Assembly: GCA_002633005.1 (NCBI GenBank)
Contig: NMRA01000111.1
Coordinates: 800,656-864,655, forward strand
Source: Phoronis australis
Lineage: Eukaryota; Phoronida; Phoronidae
Reading direction: 5' to 3'
DNA: 64,000 nucleotides
Position 1 is the stretch's first letter, and every line of letters begins with the position of its first letter. Both the position numbers and the translations under genes were made by a program. Shown here in pieces: positions 36,001-48,299 of this stretch. A model generated the notes under the pieces. That model did no database searches, was not told where the DNA came from, and saw only the letters and a program-made list of their open reading frames with translations.

Positions 36001-36360
36001 TATTTTTCGGACATGTTCCTATTGTAATTGAAATGGCACAAGGCATTTTTTGGATGGACCCAACTACCGGTGTGACCTCTAGTGGCAATTTTAGATTTTT
36101 CTGTTTGCCTCAAGTCTGCAGATTTTCTTGAAATTTGGTAAATAAGCTTCCGTTAAAGACACAATGTCACGAACACATTTACGAATAAATTGACATACTG
36201 TATGTCACCTAAAATATCCATATTTATTGTTTTTGAGTCTTTTACCATATGGATCTTTATCCGACAAACTGCTCTAGCGGCTCTATTGGTCGTTATGAAA
36301 ATTGGCGCGTGTGATCATATTGAGAAGAGCAAAGCTGGAGATGATTTTCGGACAGCCGCT
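36000..36360 (-). repeat. Fragment of the CTCF-motif element, reverse orientation
   Basis: Contains gacctctagtggcaattttaga, cagattttcttgaaatttgg, gtctttta and ggacagccgcttgaca, matching monomers of the element at 59560-60405. The CTCF-like site at 36069-36082 has one mismatch from the consensus. Confidence 0.6.
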
Positions 36361-36823
36361 TGACACCTGAATCTACTCAATTGGTAGTAGTATCACCCAT
36401 GATTAAGAATGTATGGTGTAACTCTGTAAAACTGCACTCAATTTATAGCAGTTTAACTAGTACTATCAATCAAATGGAGAACACTGAGGCAGACTCTGTA
36501 AATTTGCACTCGTTGTTTTCTTCAATGCTGTGGAAAATATCTGGATGTTCTTAATTATAGCTCAGTGATGAATAAATTATGTTTCTGTTCTTATGGAACT
36601 TTCATATTAAAAAAACAACATGGGAACTTTTCAACCTAATTCACTGAAGGACCCAGAATTATTTATGACTGAGACGATCCCAGTTTATAATTTATTCACT
36701 GGCATCACATTATGAATGATAATTTGCACCATCTGTAGCTATTGTTACTCAACATTGATTTTTTATGTTAACTGGTACATTGGCACAAGTAAAACATTCC
36801 CAAAGTGTTTATTTCCATTTCAG

Positions 36824-37387
36824 CTGCTGATTGTCTACAACTTTTCTTTGACCATTCTAAGCACATACACCATGTTAGGCTTCTTACGTGGCTTATGGGA
36901 AGCTGGAGATTTGTTTGGAAGACAAACTAATCCTATTCTACAGCACATCTTCTATATGTACTTTTTATCCAAAGTATTTGAACTGCTAGACACTGTCTTC
37001 ATGATACTACGTCACAAAGAGAGACAAGTCACTTTCCTTCACGTCTTTCACCACTCCTCCATGTTGTTATTTGGTGACTTCACAGCATCTGTGGTACCAT
37101 GGCCAGCTATTGCTCCATTCCTGTGTACAAATTCATTTGTTCATATCATAATGTACTCATACTATGGACTAACTGCTCTCGATCCTCTCAATCCACCTAC
37201 GTGGAAGCGACAAGTGACTCACGTACAGTTGGTGCAATTTATAGTCTTGCTTTTCCATTCTCTATATGGATGGATGTATCATGGGTTCTGTATTTATGGG
37301 GCAGTCTATGCTCTTATTATGATATGTCTCTTTTCACAATTTTACCTTGGAACTTATGTGAAGAAGGAACATGAGCACAAAGATTAA
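36824..37387 (+). CDS. ELOVL-family very-long-chain fatty acid elongase, C-terminal exon (N-terminus not found)
   Basis: ELOVL enzymes catalyse the condensing step (3-ketoacyl-CoA synthase) of fatty-acid elongation in the ER membrane. This exon follows an acceptor (tttccatttcag) and runs 187 residues to a TAA. It contains KVFELLDTVFMILR, the catalytic histidine box HVFHH (exon residues 73-77), NSFVHIIMYSYYG and QLVQF, with several hydrophobic segments. The H-V-F-H-H box and MYSYYG spacing place it in the ELOVL1/4/7/2/5 branch rather than ELOVL3/6. About 90 N-terminal residues are missing, so earlier exons must lie upstream. The end (..TYVKKEHEHKD) has a dilysine but not at the exact KKXX position. 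Downstream DNA to about 39 kb may be 3-prime UTR. Confidence 0.85.
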   Translation: MLIVYNFSLTILSTYTMLGFLRGLWEAGDLFGRQTNPILQHIFYMYFLSKVFELLDTVFMILRHKERQVTFLHVFHHSSMLLFGDFTASVVPWPAIAPFLCTNSFVHIIMYSYYGLTALDPLNPPTWKRQVTHVQLVQFIVLLFHSLYGWMYHGFCIYGAVYALIMICLFSQFYLGTYVKKEHEHKD

Positions 37388-39600
37388 TTTCTATGGTGCA
37401 ATGTTAGCAAAAACGAGTTCTATTGAGCTAGCACATGTACCGTTTTAAAAAGGATTCTCAACTTTGTTTTGGTAATTTCAACCAGTCCTCTTTTGCCACC
37501 TGCTAATGCCTCTCTGGCGTCCCAGTCACTTGAGGGATGAAAGCAGGATTCAACTAAAAACTCACACCTTCTGCGTCTCATATTCAAGTTGGATATTATG
37601 ATTCTTGGTGGCCAGTTTTTCCCTAGTTGTCGTATAACTGGCCCAAAGCATAGGTTATGTCTACCTGCCTTGCAGCAGACAAAGAAAAACAGTTTTCAAC
37701 TTTTGCTAAAAACTTTTAAGGGTTGTGGTGGGTGGTGGGTTACACGTCATTTTGTTTCAGAGAACTGGATGGGAAGGTCGTTTTAATTATCTGTTAATAG
37801 GCGGAAATGGGGTTCGGTATCCTTTTAAGTTTAAACATGAGAAAGTATGAATACTTTGGTGACTAATGTCATACTTGTTGGAGTGTTTTGTATTTTGCTA
37901 TCAATTTTGTTTCAATAGTATCTATATCAATTTTACATGCTATGTGTTTGGTAGTGAATGTGTGTGAATTGTGGTTTTAAAGTGGCATTATTGACAAGGA
38001 AAGTGTTTTTTTGAAATAAGCCTCAGCGCATAAGTGCACCTACAGTCCTTGCATGCACAGCTGGCGGAGCTGCACTCTATAACTAGCAGAGCATTTCAAC
38101 CGCATTAAACTGATGAATAATATCACAAAAGATATGTAATTCTGTTGTTTTGTTGTGCTTGCCAAAGCCTAAGAACTTCTAAATGTCTATCCCATCTAAA
38201 AATAATCACTAAAATGCATTTTTGGCTGTAAAAGCAATAATGTCCCTTTAAAGTTGTGGGTTATCATGAAAAAGCAATTACTGTAGACAGCGTGAACCAT
38301 GGAAATAGAATGAGGAAAAACAAATATCAAAAAAAAATTGAAATAAAACAAACATCAAAACGTTCGTAATATTCTTTTACAGAAGAAATGTGATAACTTT
38401 AATGAAAATACAAATCTTTTATCAACATTTTCATCCAGAAAAAGGCTGACGTTGTGTTTCAGTCTCTTGTCTGAATAACGGGCATCAAACTCAATTTCTC
38501 AAAATCGAGGGTCCCTGTAAGTGACTGTTGCCAAGACAATAACTGGATTGTCACTTTATGTTCGCTACCTGGCTGCCAAAGCAATTAATTAGTTGAAAAT
38601 GCCTCTTCTGTAATCTGGGGTTTATATTTTAGCGAAGTATCAGCAGGAACTTTTGCTTTCCACTTTTAGCACTTCCTTAGTATATTTGATGTTAGACTAA
38701 ATTCTTTGTTAGACAATGTCTGACTTACTGTGTTGCTCTTGGGTAGACCACCAAGTAATTGAAAAACAGAAATGTTCGTCTTGTGATTGAAATATGTTGT
38801 GGTGACCCTGGTATTGATGTTGTGTCCATTGACTGCAGCTAATCTACTGTGATGTATTTTGTAGACTGGTCTATGCAGTATATGAGATTAATTAGACAAG
38901 ACCTGGGAGTATAGTCCTAGGCCAACATTCAACATATACGTCTTCAGCACAATTAAAATAGAAAATTGATAAGTGAGAGTACTCCAGGAGCACTTAATTG
39001 TGATTAGAAAAAGTTAACAGGGTATATTGTGTGCATATAGTTTTTTGTTCTTTACTACAAAAATTCATGTGTTTGTTGTGTCGTTTTTATTCAATAAACA
39101 TGCTTCCAGTTAATTTGTACCACTTCTTGACCTCAGTTATGGGAAGCTGTTTGCTTCTTATTCAAATTTGTCCACTTTTTCAGAGTAATATCACTTATTT
39201 AGTTGCAGAATTTACTGCACGTGCATCTGTGCTCTTCAGACAGTCTTTGACTGGCCACGATGAACTCACCCATTTGTAGGGGTTAGTTTCTGAAACACAA
39301 CCCTTTTGTTGTGGTTAATCCCATAAAGCCAAGTTCAGTTCCTTTCACAGAGATTATTTAGACATTCCAGTTTTAGCCCACCATGCTGAAACTTTATATA
39401 AAAAGAGATGCAATGTTGTCAAAAATGGGTTTATCCTTTGCAACAAATTTTTTAAAGATACTATTACAGATGATATTCAAAATCCTTTGGGCTGTAGGTT
39501 TGAGTAATGAGAAAAAGGAACCCATTCAGAGTTTGGAGCTCTGTTAGTCCTTAACCCTCATTTGTAGGTAATTGTGTCGTAAAAGGCGCCATTTTGTAGG
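37388..39600. other. Elongase 3-prime flank, no further gene seen
   Basis: AT-rich DNA with no recognisable exon. Part of it may be the 3-prime UTR of the elongase above. Confidence 0.4.
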
Positions 39601-39744
39601 GAATCTTGTCAGAAAATAAGCCCTTTCGCCAAGGGAAGCATGCCGTGCATAGTCACAATTCTGAGCTGCAGGTCGCGTATGTCAATTTCAAAAGTCACTT
39701 GATTCCGTTATCTCCTATCAGTCAGAGAAGCGCAGCTTTCGTGC

Positions 39745-39985
39745 GCGCACCCCGGAGGGGGGGGGGAGGACGGGGGGGCTCCAATGAGCCCCCCATTTGG
39801 CGAAGTGAGTAAAAAGGTCCGAGAAGACGAGACAAAAGTCCAATAAAAAAGCGCACACGCACAGTTCATAAACCTGAAGGTGGTACCCCGATTTTTTCTT
39901 TAATCTTCTTGCTTTTTTGTTAGCAAAAGGTCTACTTTGTCAGAGTTTCGAGCCCCCATATTAAAGGCTGGGTGCGCGGAGGGTT
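39745..39985. repeat. Inverted copy of the 32745-32960 repeat
   Basis: Shares tgttagcaaaaggtc, gcgcacacgcacag, aaaaggtcc and ggctgggtgcgcg with the reverse complement of 32745-32960. Confidence 0.6.
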
Positions 39986-41029
39986 TTGCATTGAGCTGAA
40001 TCAATTTGCTCTGGAAACCTACCAAACCCCATATCAAGTTTTCTAGTTGTAGTGTTAATTGGAAGTATCTGTGACGGTAAAGTGCTGCTTTTGAAGTGCG
40101 TGTAGACGATACTGCAACATTTTTAGATTGGACCCCCAATAAAATGCCCCGTTCGCAGGTTACCCGCGGCCACACTGAGGATAAATCACCGGCACTGCTA
40201 CTGAGTTTTGTTCTGCCTAGTTATTGTGACTTATCTCCCCTATAAGTTTCGCTACAGTGTATCTATCATGCTTGACCATTGCCCCTTCCAACGCCGAGCG
40301 TCAACAATGTTTCCCCTTGCACTTCCAAATTGTTGTCAGAGGAGGAGTTACCCAGAATCACAGTGAATAGTGATCGAAAATCATAGATACCTTGGAATCT
40401 AGTATAACATGCGGCTGCCAGAATTAACAAATTATTAGCGCGAGCTAAATCGTCACCGACCAACATAACTTTCAAGTAGCATTGCCTTAGAAAATGGCCA
40501 ACCAGGGCCGGGAGAGAATCTTTTTACTCGAAGTAGAATTCGAAATTATTATGTTTTACTTTAGTACAACTTCTGATATAAGTCTATTATTTGTGCTCCA
40601 CTCGAGGTTGGATTGCGAAAGCCTAGTTTGCGCTAGGTGACTCCGTATCAAATGTTCTCACACGATATTAGCAGTCTCGAGTAACTGGGTGTTAAATGGC
40701 TACCCCTAAAGTTCTTAAAGTGAAATTTTTGACATTTTCTCATTTGTGCAGCCGAATGGAAGAAAAAGATAAAACATCAATACTGCCTTTAAGTTTGCTT
40801 ACGTGTAAAACAGACAAAGTTAAAATCAAACCTAAACATGGAAAAAAATCAAACCGTGTACGGGTTAAGACAGAAAGTTATAGCTTTACGCTCTCACTTC
40901 ACAATTGCTAAAAAAGCACATCCAATTAATTAAGAGCGCATCACAGGCTAGATATAATTAGAGGAATTATCTCAGTAACTATAGCAGTTATGTATTCACA
41001 CTTAATTATGCGCCTTTTACCAGAGGGAT

Positions 41030-41235
41030 GGCGTCGATAGTGTTGCATCATCTGATTCAACCTTCAGTTAGCTAGGTATGCTGGTGAGCAAGGTACTTAA
41101 CGAATCCACCTCCAGGAACATCGGTTCAGATCCCATCCTTGACTGTCAAGTGAAAAACAGACAGCTTCCTCTCATGGGAGGAAACGTGTTGTCATGAGCA
41201 TCCTTTTGTCATATACTCAGTACATGAGGTTATAG
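41030..41235 (+). repeat. Possible tRNA-derived SINE
   Basis: ttagctaggtatgctggtgagcaagg resembles a tRNA A-box region, and cggttcagatcccatcc about 60 bases later resembles a B box (GGTTCAGATCC). The spacing fits a tRNA-derived head. No second copy in the window to confirm it. Confidence 0.3.
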
Positions 41236-41236
41236 G

Positions 41237-41690
41237 TTTGGGGAAACTGTACGCTCGTAACGCCGTCAATTACCACGGCGTAAAATTACGCTCGTAATTT
41301 AATCCCGAAAGCGTAAAATTGTGCTCGCAATTTAATTCATTACCGTGTAAATTTACGCTCGTAATTTATCTCTTGACGGATTACGTACTGAGTTGCAACT
41401 CGTGCGTGCGCGTTTGGACCTGAGCAGTGCGGCAATGTCAGTGATTGTGGATGGAAGAAGTCAAACTGCTAGCAACAGAAAGTCATCAGCAAGTCTTCCA
41501 CTCGCAGCCATATTGTTCAATTATTCGTGCATTTTAGGATAACCCCGATTGGTTCTTAAAGTAATCACGAGTGTACTAATTATACGGCGACATCTTCCCC
41601 ATTTAATTTACGAGTGTAATTTTACGGCAACATTTTCTCCATCTGAACTACGAGTGCAATTTTACGGCCAGTCATACATCCCCAAACATT
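41237..41690. mobile_element. MITE-like element of TTACGCTCGTAATTT blocks with GTTTGGGGA ends
   Basis: The left half repeats cgtaaaattacgctcgtaattt several times (41270-41375). The right half carries the inverse (tacgagtgtaattttacgg, 41600-41670). The outer ends are gtttgggga and tccccaaac, exact inverted repeats. Confidence 0.6.
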
Positions 41691-42121
41691 CGCCCATAGT
41701 CATATCGCGTTCTGATCAGCCACCGGAGTTCAAGTTGATTCGCACAGAGCAGCTCATGATAACCGAGTGGCGATAGGTGATACTCTTTAAACACCCACGC
41801 GTCCCAGCACTAGGAATCGAAATCATTCATCTCACTCAACAACATGACGACAACCAGATTACAGCTATACATGGATTTGCGCGGACCCTCATCTAATCTT
41901 CCCACCTTAATCGTTGATTGTGTGCTAGACTTACAGCCGACTTTACAAATTTAGGTGGTTTAACAAAATCAGGTTTAAGACTTAAACCAACTAGGAATTC
42001 ATAAACCTGGTACAATATCGTACCTAACTTGCATTTCACAAACGTGGTTTAATGAGCCCGATTTTGTTAGACCAGGGAGCGGGTTTAGTACAACGAGGTT
42101 ATAAGTATCCAAACTAACCTA

Positions 42122-42240
42122 ATAGTGGCGGACTTGGGGGGGGGGGGGGGGGCAANGCAGTCCTACGTTTTAGGCTGGGCGCGCGCATGCGGCGAAATTC
42201 TGGTTATTCCCCCCTAACTCAAAATACTGGATCCCCCTGC
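42122..42240. mobile_element. MITE fragment, GGCGGATCCAGGATT family, with N42156
   Basis: tggcggacttggggg.. to ..cctaactcaaaatactggatccccctgcc. Related fragment at 42660-42735 (ttcggcggccaagggg .. cttaaatccaccattgag). Confidence 0.55.
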
Positions 42241-43045
42241 CTACACTATCGATTTGGATTAACTCAGTCAACAAAGAAACTGTTGAGGTGCTTCAATGTA
42301 ACATTGGACATGTACACAGCATCCTAGCACCAAAGCTCTTGCATTGTAGGTCTGTTTCAAATAAAATGAGCCGAAAAATGCCTGAAAGTTTTTTTTCTTA
42401 ATGAAGACGGTTTTCTCATAAAAATGATCAGAGAAAACGTAAATGTTATAGAGAACGATAAAACTGGCGAGAAATCAAGTCAAAGTAAGCAGCATACCCG
42501 ATGAGGGAGCCAAAGGCGCATCTAGGATATCGTGAGTGGGGTCAAGGCTGTTAATTTTGTGAGTGTGTGCCCAACACACGTACATAGCCTAGTACATGCC
42601 TACGAATAGGCGCAACGTTATTATACGCCCACATGTATGTCCGTGTCATTTTTACTATTTATTCGGCGGCCAAGGGGGGGGGGGAGCGGCAGGACCCGGC
42701 CATGCCCCGTCCCTCTTAAATCCACCATTGAGACCTAAAGCAGGTGGAACACCGAATAAAAAAAAACAAATGATGATGCTGTCGTCAGTCTCGCCAGTCA
42801 ATGACGCTTACAATGAAGACACCCTGCTTTATCAGTCGTCACCTAATAAGTCCGAAGGAAACCCTGCAACTCGTACCGGCCTGTGTTCGAGTCCGTGTCG
42901 TTCTAAATCAAGAAATTAAAAATAGGCAATTTGCGCTCTAAAATTGCGTCGGTGATACACACTGCACAGCGTCTCTCAGCTGCACGGTTGGGCACGCGTA
43001 TGTCGCGCAAGTCTGCCATCTTTAACCGTGTTGGGTCCTATGTAA

Positions 43046-43484
43046 CCAGTGGCCGGTTGCATGATACAGTCCCAAATAGGGACTCAACTAAGGTCCCTAA
43101 GTCTTTTTGCACATTTTGTGTCTTTATGGACGCACAGGTGCAATATTTTTCTATCATGTCATCTTTATTATGATTATTTGATTAATGAAATTTTGTAATA
43201 ATATAAGTAAAAATTGAGCACAGCGTTCATTGAAAATAAATAGGACTCAGTCCTTAAATTGGGGGTGTTGCATGAAAAGATCCCTAATTATTTTCGATAA
43301 TATTGTCAATTCAACGTAGAGTTCACACTCGATTTGTATCAAAGTCAAAAGTTGACTTAGTAATGAAACTAAAACAATACAAAAAAGGGTGATTGATGTT
43401 TTCTCAAGTCCGCAAATAAGCAGTACATTTAGGGACCTTAGTTGAATCCCTATTTGGGACTGTTTCATGCGACCTAGCACTGGT
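43046..43484. mobile_element. MITE with ~50-bp inverted ends
   Basis: Left: ccagtggccggttgcatgatacagtcccaaatagggactcaactaaggtcccta. Right: the inverse, tagggaccttagttgaatccctatttgggactgtttcatgcgacctagcactgg. Only a few mismatches between the arms. Confidence 0.75.
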
Positions 43485-44032
43485 CTCTACATTAAGTTAT
43501 ACCTGACATAGATCTCGTTTGCGAAATGAAACCGGTTTTGACTAGGTCTAAACTGGAGTTTAATCAGGTTTTACAAGACCACTGGTCTTAAAGTTAAACC
43601 ACCTTTACGAAATCCAGATTGTTTTTACACCTGGTCCACGTCTAATTTAAACCAGGTTTAACTTTAAAACACCTTTGTGAAATCTGCTGCTAATGTCTGC
43701 GTCTCCGATTCTGCTTGTCAGCTATGACGATGGTTAAGTTATATCCGACACGTCTGTTTGTAGATATTTGTGTAAATATGTTTAACCTTTCATCATCACG
43801 TCCCTATTATCCTATGTTTTTAAGCAAGACTGTAACAGGCAATGCAGAAATTGAAAACATGTTTTTCATTTTCAAACTTAATTTTTTACCAAGACGTGAA
43901 TAAGTACTGCAGTTGGACTTTTTAATCAGATTTTGACGAATAAAGGGCAATCCAAATCTCCAAGCTCAGCAGCATATCACAGTCAAAGATGGGGTCAAGT
44001 AGAAATCATACCTAAAGACAAGGGAAAGAGGC

Positions 44033-44149
44033 AACTCCGTCCATACAATACAACTCCGTCCATACAATACAACTTCGTCCATTCAATATAACTCCGTCCA
44101 TACAATACAACTCCGTCCATACAATACAATTCCGTCCATTCAATACAAT
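44033..44149. repeat. 19-bp x 6 minisatellite
   Basis: Six head-to-tail copies of aactccgtccatacaatac with occasional t for c or a changes. Confidence 0.9.
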
Positions 44150-47131
44150 AGAGTGCACTTGTTCCTTAGCTGGTGAAAGATTGTAATGGTGAGGAAATAA
44201 CTTTTATCCAACAAGTGTGACATAAAAGCAACTTTAGAAAAATGACACAGTGAGTTTCATGATTATTGACCACGTAGCAAATGAACAATTTAGGTTTTCA
44301 TTTTAACTTCATTACCAAACAACTCTGGCCTATCTTTTATTATCAGGAACATAGATTAATTTGCAACAAAAGTTATCAAAATGAATGGAAAAGATTGACA
44401 ACTAAAACGTTTTCAGGTACATATAATTTTCAAGATAAACAAAGCAACGATTTCACACCTTAAAGAGGCCTGGAACGCAATAAACAGGCTAAATTTCAAT
44501 ATTCAAAGTGGTTTTCTGCCACTCAAAACAGAATTCAATCTGCTCACCAAGTATTTTTAGGGTTTGTTGGTAAAGATTTTTAATATCTGTTGATATCAAA
44601 TCGTTTTCTTTTAGTTTTAAATTAAAAAACGACCTGTCCTTTTGTAGATTTTTCTTCCACAAGGCAAAGCACATCTCCTAATTTGGTATGGCAAGACATA
44701 GACTTAGCACATTTCCCTAATATAGAAAATGTGACCTTTGACCTCAAGCGACTTCAAGCAACTGACTGTGAGCGCATTTATCATAAGTGGGAGGGAGATT
44801 AGAAACTCTGCGGTAACCATAGAGTTTTTCCTTTGCGCGTATTTCGAAAAAATTAATTTTGTGATTTTTTCTGGAAATTTCCTGACGGGAAAGTTAATTA
44901 CTCTGTACTACAGGTTGCAAGATGGTACTTTCCTCAGGAATTGTTTATAAAAGATATTTTTGACGACCTTTTGCATTCCATGCCTCTTTAACTCATTGGG
45001 ATTTCACACAAATCTCTATGTTAAACATCATTTTAACAAATGAAGCACAATTTTGCCGTGATTAGATGGCTAGAAACAAAAACCAAAATTAAGCCTTGTA
45101 CTCCTATACCATCAGTTTCATAATATTCCAACTCAAGTCACAAGCACTGTCTGCACATGCCACTTTGGAATTGGCAATTTTAGGCTTAGCCAACCCCAAT
45201 AAACTGAAGTTTTTCTTGGGTCGCTGATGGTTTTGATGTTGCTGTGACAAGTTAAATAGAATTCTATCAAGGTAAAAAATATTAGGAGACTAATTCTATG
45301 AGAGTAAAATGCCTCATTCTATTTTTTTAATCTGTTTGGAGTTAAACAAGGCGAAATGCAGCTCTAAATAAAGACAGCACTAAAATTACTTCTCATTTTA
45401 CATTATACATTTGAATTTCAAATTAATTTACTTTAAAACAACGGATGACGTATCTGGCCATTTCCTGTCTACAACACCATGTCAAAAACCAGGACTACCA
45501 CACCAATTCACTTCAAAGATATCTTAAGATTGTTGGTAGATAGGCAACCCAGGATTCGCACCCCAGAGAACTGATCTAGTACAAACGAACACTAACCAAA
45601 GTTCAATGTTTCATAACTAGTGTGCATGGAAGATTGAGTGACCTTTTGCCATTTTGTACCTGAGATTGGAACAAATTCTGAGCTCTGTGTCTACATACAA
45701 CGAGCTTTATACTGTTACTCAACATGATAACATATGTGCATGATTACATACTCAACATTTGAGCATGTACCATTAGTATTACAGGTCAAATATACGTGAC
45801 TAGAGAAGTAACCGCGGAGACCATCAACTCAATTTATAGCACAAAAAGTCTCACAAACTTACCCTGGAGAATAACAAGTAACAGTGCACACTAAATTACC
45901 AATATCTGCAGAATTATGCCCACACTCTGCCGTGCAAGTGTACCCAGTTCACATGCACTCCTTCGCTCATAGTTGAGATCAACCACCACCAGTTGAGGTC
46001 TGGTCTAAACTTGTGTATCCAATCTACATTGCTTCACTGCCCAGTACATTTTTTGATGGGAATGATGTTTAATGTCTGGTTACACATCTGCTATGGGCAC
46101 TAGTTGTCAGTGCAAATATCAATTAAGGGCATTATTAAAATGTAACAAAGTATTGCAAACGATGCAGTAACACAGCCATTTTCAATACAATCTCTTTAGA
46201 AAATGAATGCTGAATGTGAGCCATGAGCTAGTGTTCCAATCAATAAGACTCCACAGTGGCTCAATACTATAACCATTGTTAATCATTGGCCAGGGCATCT
46301 TTTGAATACATCACAAGTTGAGCGAGGATTAGAAACACTGGCTTACATTGATCAACTGAACTGGACCTGAATGTTAGTCAACTGAGACATTAAATGTGGC
46401 CAAGTCCATCTCAAAACAATGGCAGGTTCAGTGGCATGCAGTCACAACAACCAAGAAATGTTTTTGAACACTCCTTGCTAATACCTAAAGGAATGTTCAG
46501 CAATGCCACAACAGATCGTGACATGTTATCACACTTACATCTGTGATTGACAATTTAAAACTCAATACATAAAAATTTGACAAACGTAAGTCTCGTATAT
46601 CATTTTTGGTAATTAAATTCCTGGAATGATCCATTCATGAGCTTCCTAATACACACAAATAATTGCTAACACCTCATAATTAAACAATAACATGAAATTT
46701 TCTATCAAAAACATGGTTGCAGCAGTACTCTTAGCCTTGTACATGCGAAAAAAACATGAAATAATCGTTTCATGATTAAAATTTTAAAAGCAATGCATTC
46801 ACCTTGCGAGTTTTGCAGTCTCTGCGTATGGAGGTGACAACAGCTCCACATCCACAATAGTGCATATTTCATGTTTATTAGATTTGTCAATTATTATTAT
46901 TAAGCTTTCTTTGATGGGCTTTCAATCCAGCTTGTGGTCTCGGCTTGTCTTCACTCACCGATCCAATAGCCATCATTCAAAAGCATAGCCTAGCTTTCTG
47001 CACAATATTCAGTAATATCTATGCTCCTGAGTACCAGAAGAACAGCAGTACTTTCTAATATTGCTTAATCCACCAAAATAATTGTGAGTAACTAACCAGT
47101 TACATTATGCATTTTGTTTTGCATATTCGTG
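44150..47131. other. Intergenic, no gene seen
   Basis: AT-rich DNA with no recognised exon. The part just before 47131 is the likely 3-prime UTR of the elongase on the minus strand. Confidence 0.4.
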
Positions 47132-47947
47132 TTACTTCTGTTTCTTGGCATAGTCTTTAGGCTTCATATAGGCATTGTAGAAAAACTGTGCAAACAAGAA
47201 AAAGTAGCTCAAATACATCAGGGTCGAGTAACGTAAATTTTCATACGACTGACTGCATTTTTCACCATCAACTTTGATCTGGTAAACCCATATGTTAACG
47301 ATTGATCCAACGACCATTTGAGATATCTGCATCACAGTGATCACCATGTTCACTTGAACAGGAATGCGGAACCACCTCAGTGCTCTAGCAGCGTAATACG
47401 AATACATGAAAGCATGGACCGTGTAGTTCATACACATGAACCAGCGACCAGGGGCAGTTTTCTCTGTGTAACTATACCACACGTAGATTAGAACACTAAT
47501 ATGATGGTACCAGTGAAGAAATATTAGGTGCTGCTTTCTGAGGATGATAAATATTGTATCGCCAAGTTCATAGACTTTCGACACGGTAAACATAAACGCC
47601 CAGAACGCTGTCACTTTATCATCAAAGTAACTCGGTACACAGACAGAGTACTTTACGCCATGATCGCGTGTCACACGAATCAGTTCAGGAACGGTGCGCA
47701 CGGCTCCGAATATGCTAAATAGTGCCAAAGTTAAACTCCATAGAAACAAGAAGGGGCGTAAATCGTAGCCTTTTTTGTTTTGCATGTACCATTTTCCACC
47801 GAATACGACGACGACGTACGCTGCCGAGGCAACGTAACACAGAGTCCAGTTTACATCCATCCACTGCCTGAATTTGTTATCTTCCCACTGTCTTTCGAAT
47901 TCAAAGACTACCGAAAAATTTGAAATGTTGGAAGTTTCAATTGCCAT
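47132..47947 (-). CDS. ELOVL6: ELOVL6-type fatty acid elongase, intronless
   Basis: 271 residues in a single open frame. ELOVL6 elongates C12-C16 saturated and monounsaturated acyl-CoAs in the ER. Key blocks: SKVYELGDTIFIILRKQ (about 123-139), the catalytic HWYHH box (145-149), MNYTVHAFMYSYYAARAL (173-190) and multiple membrane helices. H-W-Y-H-H and the ELGDTIF..LRK block are diagnostic of the ELOVL3/6 branch. The C-terminus KKQK fits a KKXX ER-retrieval signal. The ATG at 47947 starts a family-typical N-terminus (..FEFERQWEDNKFRQWMDVNW). Vertebrate ELOVL6 is split by introns, so the uninterrupted frame suggests a retrocopy that stayed functional; it has no stop or frameshift. Confidence 0.9.
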   Translation of the reverse strand: MAIETSNISNFSVVFEFERQWEDNKFRQWMDVNWTLCYVASAAYVVVVFGGKWYMQNKKGYDLRPFLFLWSLTLALFSIFGAVRTVPELIRVTRDHGVKYSVCVPSYFDDKVTAFWAFMFTVSKVYELGDTIFIILRKQHLIFLHWYHHISVLIYVWYSYTEKTAPGRWFMCMNYTVHAFMYSYYAARALRWFRIPVQVNMVITVMQISQMVVGSIVNIWVYQIKVDGEKCSQSYENLRYSTLMYLSYFFLFAQFFYNAYMKPKDYAKKQK

Positions 47948-48299
47948 CGCTGGTTTTTAGACGAAACCACACTATACTCACTGCTAATCAACGAGCGACA
48001 GCGAAAACTCGTGTTCACTGGAATGGGCTTAACAGAATTGATAGTGTTGAAACGATGAATCGTATTTGCTAATCATGAGAGATTGGGAAAATTGACCAAT
48101 CGTAAGCTCTGTTACAAAATCGAACGATTACTGGTGGCCGAGGTCACTTTAAGTGGGTCACTTTCCGGTCACTTTGCCGGCCGGGTCATAGGCTACCCCG
48201 GGTATACCGCAAAATCCGTTGTTCCAGTATTTTGCCGGCTATAGCTGTGTGGAATTAAGAAGAATTACTGAAGTTATGAACATCCACTCAAATGCGATT

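Noticed and set aside
45530-45580. Possible tRNA B box (minus strand, ggtgcgaatcc)
   Set aside because: No matching A box or cloverleaf could be built, and the B box is imperfect.
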